Source of the DNA: Oscillospiraceae bacterium
Lineage (GTDB): Bacteria > Bacillota > Clostridia > Oscillospirales > Ruminococcaceae
DNA length: 63,453 bases
NCBI GenBank assembly: GCA_022768545.1
Contig: JALELV010000019.1
Coordinates: forward strand, 1-63,453
Direction of reading: 5' to 3'
Positions 8,611 to 16,378 of the stretch are shown here, one piece after another. The position numbers and the translations under genes were made by a program. How positions within the stretch are numbered: position 1 is the first letter of the stretch; each line of letters starts with the position of its first letter. The notes beneath the pieces are model-generated. The model searched no databases. It was given only the letters and a program-made list of their open reading frames with translations, and had not been told where the DNA came from.

Positions 8611-8890
8611 AAAAAATAAAAAAGCCTGCCCCTGGAAAGTTCCAAGGACAGGCCGAAATAAAATTCTTCCTGCGGTACCACCTTGATTGACCCAAAAGGC
8701 CCTCTCAGCCGGCGCAGACACGCCGCCTGCCCGATAACGCCGACAATGCGTCGGAGGATACTTGGCCGCAGCCTTTCACCCCGCCCTCCGGAGGCCATTT
8801 GTCCGCTCCGCATCCGCCGGGCTTTCAGCGTCCCCGGCTCTCTGTGGGACCGATCTGCGGTTTTACTTCTCCATCACAGGTTTATAGTAG
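8611..8890 (-). promoter_or_regulatory. T-box riboswitch upstream of iorA, probably tryptophan
   Basis: The minus strand carries the T-box sequence AAGGUGGUACCGC (8671-8684), followed by a terminator hairpin (GGCCUGUCC...GGGGCAGGC plus T-rich tail, 8611-8656). Further upstream is a Stem I with an AGUA motif in the 5' side of the specifier loop, AGAGAG and a GCUGAAAGC distal loop. Pairing GGAG with CUCC and CCGC with GCGG leaves the 3' loop ACAAAUGGC, in which UGG (complement of 8795-8797) is the best-placed specifier codon, so Trp. The leader should let transcription proceed when uncharged tRNA accumulates. T-box identity is firm; the specifier is inferred. Confidence 0.88.
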
Positions 8891-8892
8891 GA

Positions 8893-8921
8893 ATTATAGT
8901 ATCTGGACCGGCAAAAGTCAA
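8893..8921 (-). promoter_or_regulatory. Sigma-A promoter of the iorA operon
   Basis: Minus-strand TTGACT, 17-base spacer, TATAAT, placed just before the T-box leader. The -35 element overlaps the last codons of the MerR-type pseudogene. Confidence 0.85.
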
Positions 8922-9694
8922 TGCTTTTCGCGGCCGTCCTCCTCTTTTTGAGGGCGCTTTTCGCAGTAGAGACGGATGGCTTCGCTCATGAACCGGGCAA
9001 GGCCCTCGCCCCGCCGGTCGATGTTCGCGGTAAAACGGGGGTCGGCGGTGTACATCTCGCCCAGGCATTTTAAGATCTCATCGGTGCACCGGTAATAGCG
9101 GCGGGTGATGTGCTCCTGCCAGGCCTGTACCGCCTCCTGCGCTCCCGCGCCGGCGGGGCCCTCCGCCATGGCATCCAAAAAGCGCTGGTAAAGCTCCTGC
9201 TCCTCGGCGGAAATATCGCCCCAGTCCTCCTGGGAATAGGCGCCTGTGCGGCGCTCGCTTTCGGCGTAGGCTCCGGTGTTCCCCCAGCGCTGCCGCACTT
9301 CATCGGCGTACTGTCTGCGGGCGTTTTCGATCTCGGTGCGGTCAAATGCGTCAAAATCCATTCGATCTTCTCCTTTCAGGGTGTGGTCGATCAGCGCCTC
9401 CAATCGTTTTAGGCGGCGCTGCTCCAGGCACAGCAGTTTTTTCTGCCGAAGCAGGGCTTCCCGGCTGTCGTACCCCGGGGTGTCCATGACCTTTAAAATT
9501 TCTTTTAAGGGGAACCCAAGCTCCCGGAAGAAGAAAATCTGTTACAGCCTTTTGAGCTCTGCCTCCCCGTAGAGATGACAGCCGGACTCTGTAGCGGCGG
9601 CCGGGGAAAGCAAGCCGATCTGGTCGTAATAGCGCAGGATGCGGGCCGTGACGCCGGTGAGGGCGGCGGCCTGGCTGACAGTAAGAGGCTTCAT
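8918..9694 (-). pseudogene. MerR family regulator with TipAS domain, nonsense mutation
   Basis: The frame from an ATG with AAAGGAGG upstream encodes a MerR winged helix (MKPLTVSQAAALTGVTAR, then RYYDQIGLLSP) and continues into a full TipAS-type ligand domain (SAEEQELYQRF, RRYYRCTDEIL, GLARFMSEAI), 258 codons in all. Codon 51 is TAA (9542-9544), exactly where relatives have Gln in an LQQI-F-F-F-R-E-L segment. A single C-to-T change accounts for it. No other damage is visible, so the lesion is recent, or the stop is read through. TipAS regulators respond to thiopeptides and other drugs. Confidence 0.85.
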
Positions 9695-9757
9695 GGGCGG
9701 CCCTCCTTTCCGGTAACTTTACAGGCTGTGCATCCGGATGAGAACTCCTGTACTCTG

Positions 9758-9788
9758 ATGATAAATCATAACGCAGCGTCACAGTCAA
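9758..9788 (-). promoter_or_regulatory. MerR-type promoter with 19-bp spacer
   Basis: Minus-strand TTGACT and TATCAT are 19 bases apart, the stretched spacing typical of promoters activated by MerR-family proteins. The spacer holds a partly degenerate inverted repeat (TGTGACG-ctg-CGTTATGA). It lies directly upstream of the interrupted regulator and suggests autoregulation. Confidence 0.65.
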
Positions 9789-9831
9789 GAGGAAAAGTGA
9801 AATATATTGAAAACTTTAAAAACGGATGTTC

Positions 9832-9860
9832 TTGTTTTTGCCTGAGAGAAGGATTATAAT
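9832..9860 (+). promoter_or_regulatory. Sigma-A promoter of rarA
   Basis: TTGTTT, 17-base spacer, TATAAT, about 35 bases before the rarA start. Confidence 0.65.
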
Positions 9861-9897
9861 AAGACCGGAAAAACCTTTCCGGGAGGGGAGATCTTTG

Positions 9898-11229
9898 ATG
9901 CGGCAGCAATCGCTTTTTGAAAACCGAAACCTCAGTGTCCCCCTGGCCTCCCGACTGCGGCCGGAGACGCTGGAGGAGTTTGCCGGGCAGCGCCATCTGC
10001 TGGGGGATGGGAAGGTGCTGCGGCAGCTTATTGACCAGGATCAGGTCTCCTCCATGATCTTCTGGGGCCCTCCCGGAGTAGGCAAGACCACCTTGGCCCG
10101 TATTATCGCCCGGCGTACCCGGGCGGAGTTTATCGATTTCAGCGCCGTGACCAGCGGCATCAAGGAGATCCGGGAGGTGATGAACCGGGCAGAGCAGGGC
10201 CGGCTCATGGGGGAACGTACCATCCTCTTTGTGGACGAGATCCACCGCTTCAACAAGGCGCAGCAGGACGCCTTCCTGCCCTATGTGGAGAAGGGCAGCA
10301 TCATCCTCATTGGGGCCACCACCGAAAACCCGTCTTTTGAGATCAATTCCGCGCTGCTCTCCCGCTGCAAGGTGTTTGTGCTGCAGGCACTGTCGGCACA
10401 GGAGCTGACAGAGCTCCTGCGCCGGGCCCTGACCGACCCGCGGGGTTTCGGCGGTATGGAGATCCTCTGTGCGGACGAAATGCTGGAAATGATCGCCGCC
10501 TTTGCCGACGGAGACGCCAGGGTAGCCCTCTCCACGCTGGAGATGGTGGTGCTCAACGGAGAGCGGGAGGGCACGGTCACCCGGGTGACCCCGGAGGTGC
10601 TGGAACAGTGCATCAGCAAAAAATCTCTGCTGTACGACAAAAACGGGGAGGAGCATTACAACCTGATCTCGGCGCTGCACAAGTCCATGCGCAACAGTGA
10701 CGCCGACGCGGCGGTCTACTGGCTGGCGCGGATGCTGGAGGCGGGGGAGGACCCGCTTTATGTGGCGCGGCGGCTGGTGCGCTTTGCCAGCGAGGACGTG
10801 GGTATGGCGGACAGCCGGGCGCTGGAGATCACAGTGGCGGCCTACCAGGCCTGCCATTTTATCGGGATGCCGGAGTGCAGCGTACACCTGACCCACGCAG
10901 TGGTGTATCTCTCCCTGGCGCCCAAGTCAAACGCCCTGTACATGGCCTATGAATCCGCCAAAAAGGACGCGGCCAAAATGCTGGCGGAGCCGGTGCCGCT
11001 GCAGATCCGCAACGCGCCCACCCGGCTGATGAAGGAGCTGGGATACGGGAAGGGCTACCAATACGCCCACGACTTTGAAGAGAAGCTCACCGACATGCAG
11101 TGCCTGCCCGACTCCCTGCAGGGGCGGCGGTATTACCGCCCTACCGGAGAGGGCAGCGAGGCCCGGGTAAAAGACCGCATGGAGCAGATCGTCCGGTGGA
11201 AGGCGGAAAAGAAGCGGGAAAAGACATAA
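9898..11229 (+). CDS. rarA: Replication-associated recombination ATPase RarA (MgsA)
   Basis: AAA+ ATPase of the clamp-loader clade, 443 residues, acting at stalled replication forks. It has the family start [22 protein letters not shown], Walker [13 protein letters not shown] at about 53-64, Walker [21 protein letters not shown], and the C-terminal tetramerisation region ([15 protein letters not shown]-like, then [14 protein letters not shown]). The chosen ATG has GGGAGGGG eight bases upstream; a longer frame begins inside the promoter. Monocistronic, ending at a strong terminator. Confidence 0.95.
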   Translation: MRQQSLFENRNLSVPLASRLRPETLEEFAGQRHLLGDGKVLRQLIDQDQVSSMIFWGPPGVGKTTLARIIARRTRAEFIDFSAVTSGIKEIREVMNRAEQGRLMGERTILFVDEIHRFNKAQQDAFLPYVEKGSIILIGATTENPSFEINSALLSRCKVFVLQALSAQELTELLRRALTDPRGFGGMEILCADEMLEMIAAFADGDARVALSTLEMVVLNGEREGTVTRVTPEVLEQCISKKSLLYDKNGEEHYNLISALHKSMRNSDADAAVYWLARMLEAGEDPLYVARRLVRFASEDVGMADSRALEITVAAYQACHFIGMPECSVHLTHAVVYLSLAPKSNALYMAYESAKKDAAKMLAEPVPLQIRNAPTRLMKELGYGKGYQYAHDFEEKLTDMQCLPDSLQGRRYYRPTGEGSEARVKDRMEQIVRWKAEKKREKT

Positions 11230-11265
11230 GCTTTGGAATGAAGAAAAGACCGGGGTGTATTTTTC

Positions 11266-11310
11266 CCAATAAAAAGGAGGCCTTTTCCCAAAAGGCCTCC
11301 TTTTTATTGG
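11266..11310. terminator. Bidirectional terminator between rarA and frlC
   Basis: Perfect 21-base arms (CCAATAAAAAGGAGGCCTTTT and complement) around CCC, with A and T runs inside the stem, between convergent genes. Confidence 0.85.
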
Positions 11311-11336
11311 GCGGGATCTCCCGCAGAAATGGCAGA

Positions 11337-12170
11337 TCAGTCCATGCGCTCCCGCATCCAGGCGGCGGAGCGGGCCATGGCCTCCTCCGGGTTTTCCTCG
11401 TAGAGGCCGTTCATGATCTCCAGGCTCACAAGGCCCTTATAATCGGCCTCGGCCAGCTGGTTTAAGGCGCCTTCCAGGTCCAGGGAGCCATCGCCCAGAA
11501 TCAGGTGGCCGCCGGGGTTCCCGTCGCCGAAATGGACATGGCGCAGCTCCTTGCCCAAAACGCGGATGGCGTCCGCCACGGGCTCTTTGCGGTCATCTCC
11601 CATGCAGGCCACGTCGATCATACCGTGGAGGGCGGGAGAGCCCACTTCCTTCAGGAACTGCATGGTGGTGGGAGAGTTGGTGATGGTGGCGTACTGGCGG
11701 GGAGAGACCTCCAGGGCGATCTCCACGCCGTATCCCTCGGCGATATGGCCGAGATACTCCATGGATTCCACCGAACGCTTCCAGGCGTCCTCCAGCGGTT
11801 CATCCAGCACGCTCCAGCCGGTGAGCAGCTGGCAGAGGCTGCAATCCATCTCCACCGCGAATTGGATGCACTTGACATACACCTCCAGGCTCCGTTTGCG
11901 GGAGACTGGGTTCTGGCTTGCGATGTTGAGGGGGTATTTGCACTGCTCGGGGGTCAGGCAGCCCACCTTGATGCCGCGGTCCTTCAGCTGTTTATAAACG
12001 GCGCGGGCCTCCGGGATGCCGCAGTCGTCAATGTGAAAATGCGGGTCGCAGGCGTAAAGCTCGATGGTCTCGGCCCCCATACGCTGCAGGGAATCCGCCG
12101 CGTAGCGGAAGGAATACTTGTAATAGGGAAAGTTGGAAAGAGCCAGTTGATGTCTGCTGAGTTTTTTCAT
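11337..12170 (-). CDS. frlC: FrlC-like sugar epimerase/isomerase
   Basis: 277-residue TIM-barrel protein of the xylose isomerase-like (AP endonuclease 2) family. Metal-binding acidic and His residues are seen in EIALEVSPRQYA, MIDVACMGD, HVHFGDGNPGGH and LVSLEIM. Size and the neighbouring FrlD-like kinase and FrlB-like deglycase point to fructoselysine 3-epimerase (converts psicoselysine to fructoselysine). It is divergent from frlD and has its own promoter with a palindromic operator. A different ketose epimerase specificity cannot be excluded. Start: ATG with AGGAGG upstream. Confidence 0.75.
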   Translation of the reverse strand: MKKLSRHQLALSNFPYYKYSFRYAADSLQRMGAETIELYACDPHFHIDDCGIPEARAVYKQLKDRGIKVGCLTPEQCKYPLNIASQNPVSRKRSLEVYVKCIQFAVEMDCSLCQLLTGWSVLDEPLEDAWKRSVESMEYLGHIAEGYGVEIALEVSPRQYATITNSPTTMQFLKEVGSPALHGMIDVACMGDDRKEPVADAIRVLGKELRHVHFGDGNPGGHLILGDGSLDLEGALNQLAEADYKGLVSLEIMNGLYEENPEEAMARSAAWMRERMD

Positions 12171-12188
12171 GATATACCTCCTGAAAAG

Positions 12189-12256
12189 TTAATACGTATT
12201 AAAACATCCGTTCTTTTCCTGGGCCTATTATACCGATATCGAAAGGGGAAAATCAA
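12189..12256 (-). promoter_or_regulatory. frlC promoter with palindromic operator
   Basis: Minus-strand TTGATT (12251-12256), 18-base spacer, TATAAT (12227-12232). Just downstream, in the 5' untranslated region, lies a perfect 14-base palindrome TTAATACGTATTAA (12189-12202), shaped like a GntR-family site. No GntR-type regulator is in the window. Confidence 0.65.
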
Positions 12257-12370
12257 CTGGCAGTTTGCCGAATTTCCCGGAAAAAAATTGGGCAACTGGG
12301 CATGGAAAAAGCCTTGGGTCGATGGAGAAGAGGGTAAAGACCAAAGACGTGTTTCGCTGAGTTTTTTTGA

Positions 12371-12399
12371 TTGACAACAGGGAAGAAACACGATAGGAT
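12371..12399 (+). promoter_or_regulatory. Sigma-A promoter of frlD
   Basis: TTGACA, 17-base spacer, TAGGAT, 39 bases before the frlD start. An imperfect inverted repeat (GATGTGCATGAAA...TTTGTCGCATC) follows at 12397-12424. Confidence 0.7.
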
Positions 12400-12438
12400 G
12401 TGCATGAAATTGCTTTGTCGCATCGAGGAGGAAACGGT

Positions 12439-13314
12439 ATGAGGCTTTTGGGGATTGGACATGGGGTAATGGATATCTACCCGGTACAAGGACGAATGTA
12501 CCCGGGCGGAAACGAGTTTAATGTAGTATACAATGCCCGTCAGCTGGGGGCGCAGGCGGCCTTTATGGGGGTGTTTGCCGATGACCGTGCGGCGGGTATC
12601 CTGGAAGACACCCTGCGCGGGGCGGGGGTGGATGTATCCAGAAGCCACCATGAGCGGGGCAGCAGCGGCTACGCCCTGGTGGAGCTTCGGGACGGGGACC
12701 GGGTGTTTACCGACTGGAATCGCAGCTGCGCGCTGGACGAGCACCCTTTCTGCTTTACGGAAGAGGAGCTGCGTTATGCCGCGGGCTTTGACGTTGTGAG
12801 CACGAGCTACGCCTCCCGGCTTTCCCCGGAGCAGATCTCCCGCCTGCACGGGGCGGGAGCCCGTGTTTCCCACGATTTTAACGACGATTTTACTCAGCGC
12901 CAGCTGGAAGAGATCGCCCCTTATACGGAGTTTGCCATGCTCTCCTGCGGCCATCTTCCGGAGGAGGAGCTGGAGCGGCTTGGCCGCACGGTGACAGATC
13001 TTGGCGCGCGCCGCGCGGTGATGACCCTGGGGAGCCGGGGCGCCGCCTTGTATGAGGAAGGCCGGCTGCTGCGCGTCCCGGCACGGAAGGCGGAGGCTGT
13101 GGACACCATGGGCGCGGGAGATTCCTTTATCGCGGCCTTTTTGGTGAGCTGGATGGACCAGGAAAACACCCGCGGCGGGGCCGACCCGGAGCAGGCCCTT
13201 CGGGACGCCGCCGCCCACGCCGCCCATGTGGTGACCCTGCGGGGCTCCACCGGCATCTCTTTTGAGATCGACCCTGCAAAGATTGGAGAATACCTCCATG
13301 TGAACAGGCCGTGA
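12439..13314 (+). CDS. frlD: PfkB family kinase, fructoselysine 6-kinase-like
   Basis: Ribokinase-fold sugar kinase, 291 residues. The N-terminal GHGVMDIYPVQG...PGGNEFNV segment and the C-terminal DTMGAGDSF motif (222-230, catalytic Asp 228) are clear, and the start resembles FrlD of E. coli (GDNCVDIYP...SGGNAVNV). It would phosphorylate fructoselysine on C6 for cleavage by FrlB. Start at the ATG with GAGGAGG eight bases upstream. Its stop overlaps the start of the YgjP-like gene (GTGA), so the two are translationally coupled. Substrate is inferred from family resemblance and the nearby FrlB and FrlC homologues. Confidence 0.82.
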   Translation: MRLLGIGHGVMDIYPVQGRMYPGGNEFNVVYNARQLGAQAAFMGVFADDRAAGILEDTLRGAGVDVSRSHHERGSSGYALVELRDGDRVFTDWNRSCALDEHPFCFTEEELRYAAGFDVVSTSYASRLSPEQISRLHGAGARVSHDFNDDFTQRQLEEIAPYTEFAMLSCGHLPEEELERLGRTVTDLGARRAVMTLGSRGAALYEEGRLLRVPARKAEAVDTMGAGDSFIAAFLVSWMDQENTRGGADPEQALRDAAAHAAHVVTLRGSTGISFEIDPAKIGEYLHVNRP

Positions 13315-14018
13315 GCGGCGGGGAGGAGCGCCGCATCCGCCTGGGAGGGGAAGAGCTCCCCTACCGGGTGGACCGCGGGCGGCGGAAATACCTCTATCTC
13401 TGTGTCGGGCCCCAGGGGGTGACGGTAAAGGCGGGGATGCGCACCTCCGTCCGGGAGATAGAGGCGGCGCTGAAGAGCAAAGAGCGCTGGGTGCTGAAAA
13501 AATTGGAGGAAACGGAGCGCCGGAGAGGGCCCGCCCTGCGGGAGGGAGAGCTTTTTCCGGTGCTGGGAGAGTACTTTCCCCTGCGCTTTTGCCCGGGTAC
13601 AAAAAGGGCGGAGGCTGTGCTGCGGGAGGGGACGCTTTGGGTATCCCTTCCCCCCGGAGGCGGAGAGGCCGAAGCCTCCCGGGCACTGGAGGGGTTTTAC
13701 CGCAGGACAGCACAGGAGGCTGCGGAAAAAAGCCTTCGGAGGATGTGCGGCCTCACCGGCCTTGCCCCAAAAGAAGCAAAGGTGAAAAAGCTGAGCGCCA
13801 GCTGGGGCAGGTGCTCCGCCGACGGAAAGATATCCCTGAGCCTGCAGCTGGCGGCCTGCCCGGAGCCGGTGATCGACTATGTGGTGCTGCACGAGCTGTG
13901 CCACCTGCGGGAGATGAACCATTCCGCCGCTTTCTGGGCGCTGGTGGAGCGCTTTATGCCGGATTGGCGGGACAGGCGGGAGCGCCTGAGGAAAATGCCC
14001 CGGAGTGGGCAGCCTTGA
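13311..14018 (+). CDS. YgjP-like zinc metallopeptidase (DUF45)
   Basis: 235-residue protein with the M48-related YgjP/DUF45 signature: HELCH at 194-198 followed by a third ligand in EMNHSAAFW (His 204). The LSASWGRCSADGKISL stretch is also typical. These are predicted cytoplasmic zinc proteases; the physiological role is unknown. Start is GTG overlapping the frlD stop. Being in the same transcript as a fructoselysine kinase is unusual and may be incidental, or may supply glycated peptides' free ends. Confidence 0.8.
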   Translation: MSGGEERRIRLGGEELPYRVDRGRRKYLYLCVGPQGVTVKAGMRTSVREIEAALKSKERWVLKKLEETERRRGPALREGELFPVLGEYFPLRFCPGTKRAEAVLREGTLWVSLPPGGGEAEASRALEGFYRRTAQEAAEKSLRRMCGLTGLAPKEAKVKKLSASWGRCSADGKISLSLQLAACPEPVIDYVVLHELCHLREMNHSAAFWALVERFMPDWRDRRERLRKMPRSGQP

Positions 14019-14093
14019 CTTTCCCGTTTTGAAGCGCTATACTCTCTTTATGAACAGTTTTGACACGTTTTGATGTCAACTGAGCAAGTTTGA
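14015..14093 (+). promoter_or_regulatory. DeoR gene promoter with phased direct repeats
   Basis: TTGACT (14015-14020), 17-base spacer, TATACT (14038-14043). Four copies of an octamer close to CGTTTTGA start at 14025, 14056, 14066 and 14086, that is on one DNA face at near multiples of 10 bp, one in the spacer and three after the -10. This is the arrangement expected for DeoR-family autorepression. An inverted pair TTGACA...TGTCAA overlaps them. Confidence 0.65.
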
Positions 14094-14111
14094 AAGGAGA
14101 GAGGATCGGGC

Positions 14112-14876
14112 TTGATACGGGAAGAGCGGTTTCGGAAGATCTCCGATTACGTCAGGAGCCGTGGGTTTGCCTCGGTGGACGAGCTGATGGGGATGCTGGG
14201 GGTGTCCAAAGCCACCGTCCGGCGGGATCTTGCCTCCCTGGAGGAGGCGGGGGAGCTCTCTCTGGTGCGCGGAGGGGCAGCCTCCTTGGGCGGCACACGG
14301 GGAGAGGAGCTGCCCTATGACGAGAAGCGCATGTCCCATTCGGCGGAAAAGGCCCGCCTGGGGGCTGCCGCGGCAGCTCTGGTGAAGGACCGCTTTGCCG
14401 TTGTGATCGACGCGGGCACCACCACCCGGGCCATGATCCCCTTTTTGAAGGATCGGGAGGGGCTCAACCTTGTGACCAACGATGTTGCCATTGCGGCGGA
14501 TCTCTCCTCCTGCCGGGGGGTCAGCGTGACGGTGACCGGAGGACAGCTGCGGCAGGGGTATTACACCCTCAGCGGATATCTGGCGGAAGAGCTGATCCGC
14601 GGGATGCGTCTGGATATGGCCTTCATCGGCTTTGATGCGGTGGACGTCCGTTCCGGCTGCTACATCACCAACACCGATGAAGTGGCGCTTAAGCGCTGCA
14701 TGATCGAGGCGGCGGACCAGGTGGTCGTGGTGTGCGACCACACCAAATTTTCCGGCTCCGCCTTTGTGTCGGTGTGCTCCCTTTCCCAGGTGGATATCGT
14801 GGTGACCGATCGGGAGCTGGATCCGGCCATCGTCCGGGAACTGGAAAAGCGCGGAGTGCAGGTCATCTTTGCATAA
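14112..14876 (+). CDS. DeoR family transcriptional regulator
   Basis: 254 residues: N-terminal DeoR helix-turn-helix (VDELMGMLGVSKATVRRDL) and C-terminal sugar-phosphate-sensing domain (DAGTTTRAMI, LVTNDVAIAADL, GGQLRQGYYTLSG, FIGFDAVD). Such repressors are released by phosphorylated sugars. Position between frlD and frlB makes fructoselysine 6-phosphate the likely inducer, by inference. The start is a TTG; GGAGAGAGG lies upstream, and the family's usual N-terminus begins here. It has its own promoter with phased repeats and ends at a strong terminator. Confidence 0.9.
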   Translation: MIREERFRKISDYVRSRGFASVDELMGMLGVSKATVRRDLASLEEAGELSLVRGGAASLGGTRGEELPYDEKRMSHSAEKARLGAAAAALVKDRFAVVIDAGTTTRAMIPFLKDREGLNLVTNDVAIAADLSSCRGVSVTVTGGQLRQGYYTLSGYLAEELIRGMRLDMAFIGFDAVDVRSGCYITNTDEVALKRCMIEAADQVVVVCDHTKFSGSAFVSVCSLSQVDIVVTDRELDPAIVRELEKRGVQVIFA

Positions 14877-14882
14877 AAGGCT

Positions 14883-14927
14883 GTTAAAAGCGGCAGAGGC
14901 CCCAGAAGGGCCTCTGCCGCTTTTAAC
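14883..14927 (+). terminator. Intrinsic terminator after the DeoR gene
   Basis: Perfect 20-base arms (GTTAAAAGCGGCAGAGGCCC and complement) with a 5-base loop, followed by TTTAAA. Confidence 0.85.
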
Positions 14928-15028
14928 TTTAAATAGCCTGCGGCTGTTTTTTACGCGTGCCCGCCCACTGCCTGCAAGCGGGCGCTTTGATTTTTAAGGC
15001 CGTGGGCCGGGACGATCCACATGGCCGC

Positions 15029-15061
15029 TTTTTATAGCTTTGCGATGCAAAGCTATAAAAA
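15029..15061. repeat. 33-bp inverted repeat upstream of frlB
   Basis: TTTTTATAGCTTTGC and its exact complement surround GAT, ending 16 bases before the frlB -35 element. It may be an activator/repressor site or a second weak terminator. GATGCAAA in its right arm recurs at 15110 near the frlB transcription start. Confidence 0.6.
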
Positions 15062-15077
15062 ATTCTGCAAAAACCTA

Positions 15078-15147
15078 TTGACATGACGGGATCATATTGC
15101 TATAATCATGATGCAAAATGAATCAAAAAGGTTCAAATCAAGTCAAG
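15078..15147 (+). promoter_or_regulatory. frlB promoter with phased TCAA repeats
   Basis: TTGACA (15078-15083), 17-base spacer, TATAAT (15101-15106), a near-consensus promoter. Downstream, TCAA starts at 15123, 15133 and 15143, exactly 10 bp apart (TCAAAAAG, TCAAATCA, TCAAGCGG). This is the reverse complement of the TTTTGA core found repeatedly at the DeoR gene promoter, so it is a candidate shared operator. Confidence 0.6.
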
Positions 15148-15202
15148 CGGCCGCACTGTTTTGCAGAACAGGCCGGACATCACATGAGGAGGAAACAAAA
15201 CC

Positions 15203-16216
15203 ATGCTGTTTAATTTCGATGCACCCTTTTATGAGAAAGTTGTAAACGACGCCCTTGCCCTGCGCCCCCAGATCGAGGCGGCTGCCGACGAGATCAGCAA
15301 GGCCGGCTATTCCAACATCTTCTTTATCGGCTGCGGCGGCACCTACTGCCATGCCTGGCCCATGAAATATATGCTGGATACCGAGTCTGACATCGAGTCC
15401 TACACCATGATCGCTTCCGAGTTCATGGTAATGAACCACAGAAAGTTCAGCAAAGATTCCATCTGTGTTTTCTCCACCCGTTCCGGCAACACCAAGGAGA
15501 TCGTTGCCGCCGCCAAATTCTGCAAAGACGCCGGCGCCCGCGTGGTCATGTATGTTTCCAACGCCGGTACCCCCGCCTGCGAGTACGCCGACTACCTGTT
15601 CTGCTCCTACGCTACCGACCCCAACCTGGCCGAGGCGATCTACCTGACCAACATGACTTTCCTTACCCGCCTGATGTACAACGCCGGCGCTTTCCCGAAC
15701 TACGAGCGCTTTGCCGACCAGCTGGGCACCATCACCCCTTACCTGGTAAAAGCCAAAGAGCTGTATGAGGACCGCAGCAAGGCTCTGGCCGAGAAGCACA
15801 AAGACACCGACTACCACATGGTCATCGGCTCCGGCTACCTGTGGGGCGAGGCTTACGATTACGCCATGTGCATCCTCGAAGAGATGCAGTGGATCAAGAC
15901 CAAGTCCATCCACGCCTGCGAGTACTTCCACGGCACTCTGGAGCTGGTGGAAGAGGATACCAGCCTGATCCTGTTCTACGGTGAGGATTCCACCAGACCT
16001 CTGATGGACCGTGTGCTGAACTTCTCCAAAAAGATCACCAAGAACATCGCTATCTACGACACCAAGGAAGTGGAGCTGCCCCTCGATGAGGAGTTCCGCA
16101 AGATCATGAGCCCCATGATCGTCTACACCATCACCGAGTGCCTGAGCCGTCATCTGGAGCATGTGAGAAATCACCCGCTCACCACCCGTCGGTACTACCG
16201 TCAGATGGAGTATTGA
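15203..16216 (+). CDS. frlB: Fructoselysine 6-phosphate deglycase-like SIS protein
   Basis: 337-residue protein with two SIS domains (IFFIGCGGTYCHAW near 38 and VIGSGYLWGEAYDYAM near 208). It ends like E. coli FrlB (HPLTTRRYYRQMEY against NPDERRYYGGLVEY) and has the FHGTLELVEED segment matching FRHGPLEIVEP, with the deglycase Glu. The reaction splits fructoselysine 6-phosphate into glucose 6-phosphate and lysine. Start ATG with GAGGAGG upstream. Codon use is more biased than in neighbours, suggesting high expression. Own promoter and terminator; related Amadori substrates are possible. Confidence 0.85.
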   Translation: MLFNFDAPFYEKVVNDALALRPQIEAAADEISKAGYSNIFFIGCGGTYCHAWPMKYMLDTESDIESYTMIASEFMVMNHRKFSKDSICVFSTRSGNTKEIVAAAKFCKDAGARVVMYVSNAGTPACEYADYLFCSYATDPNLAEAIYLTNMTFLTRLMYNAGAFPNYERFADQLGTITPYLVKAKELYEDRSKALAEKHKDTDYHMVIGSGYLWGEAYDYAMCILEEMQWIKTKSIHACEYFHGTLELVEEDTSLILFYGEDSTRPLMDRVLNFSKKITKNIAIYDTKEVELPLDEEFRKIMSPMIVYTITECLSRHLEHVRNHPLTTRRYYRQMEY

Positions 16217-16238
16217 TCTGCTTTCACAAAAATTTTCT

Positions 16239-16272
16239 GCAAAGCCCGTTCTCTTCGGAGAACGGGCTTTGC
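16239..16272 (+). terminator. Intrinsic terminator after frlB
   Basis: 15-base perfect arms (GCAAAGCCCGTTCTC) closed by a TTCG tetraloop. Confidence 0.8.
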
Positions 16273-16313
16273 GCTGTTTCGGCGGCTCTATCATCGTTTA
16301 AGCACGGGCTTAA

Positions 16314-16353
16314 AAAACAGGCTGAAGAACCGCAAGGTCCTTCAGCCTGTTTT
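16314..16353. terminator. Bidirectional terminator, frlB/patatin boundary
   Basis: AAAACAGGCTGAAGAAC...GTCCTTCAGCCTGTTTT hairpin with A and T runs on its two sides, between convergent genes. Confidence 0.75.
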
Positions 16354-16378
16354 AATGCCGCAAAAGAGGAGAGGGAGG

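Noticed and set aside
8918-9487. The 189-codon frame starting at 9487 as a complete, ordinary gene
   Set aside because: The frame continues upstream through a TAA into a clear MerR helix-turn-helix with ribosome binding site and promoter, so it is better described as the rear part of an interrupted gene.
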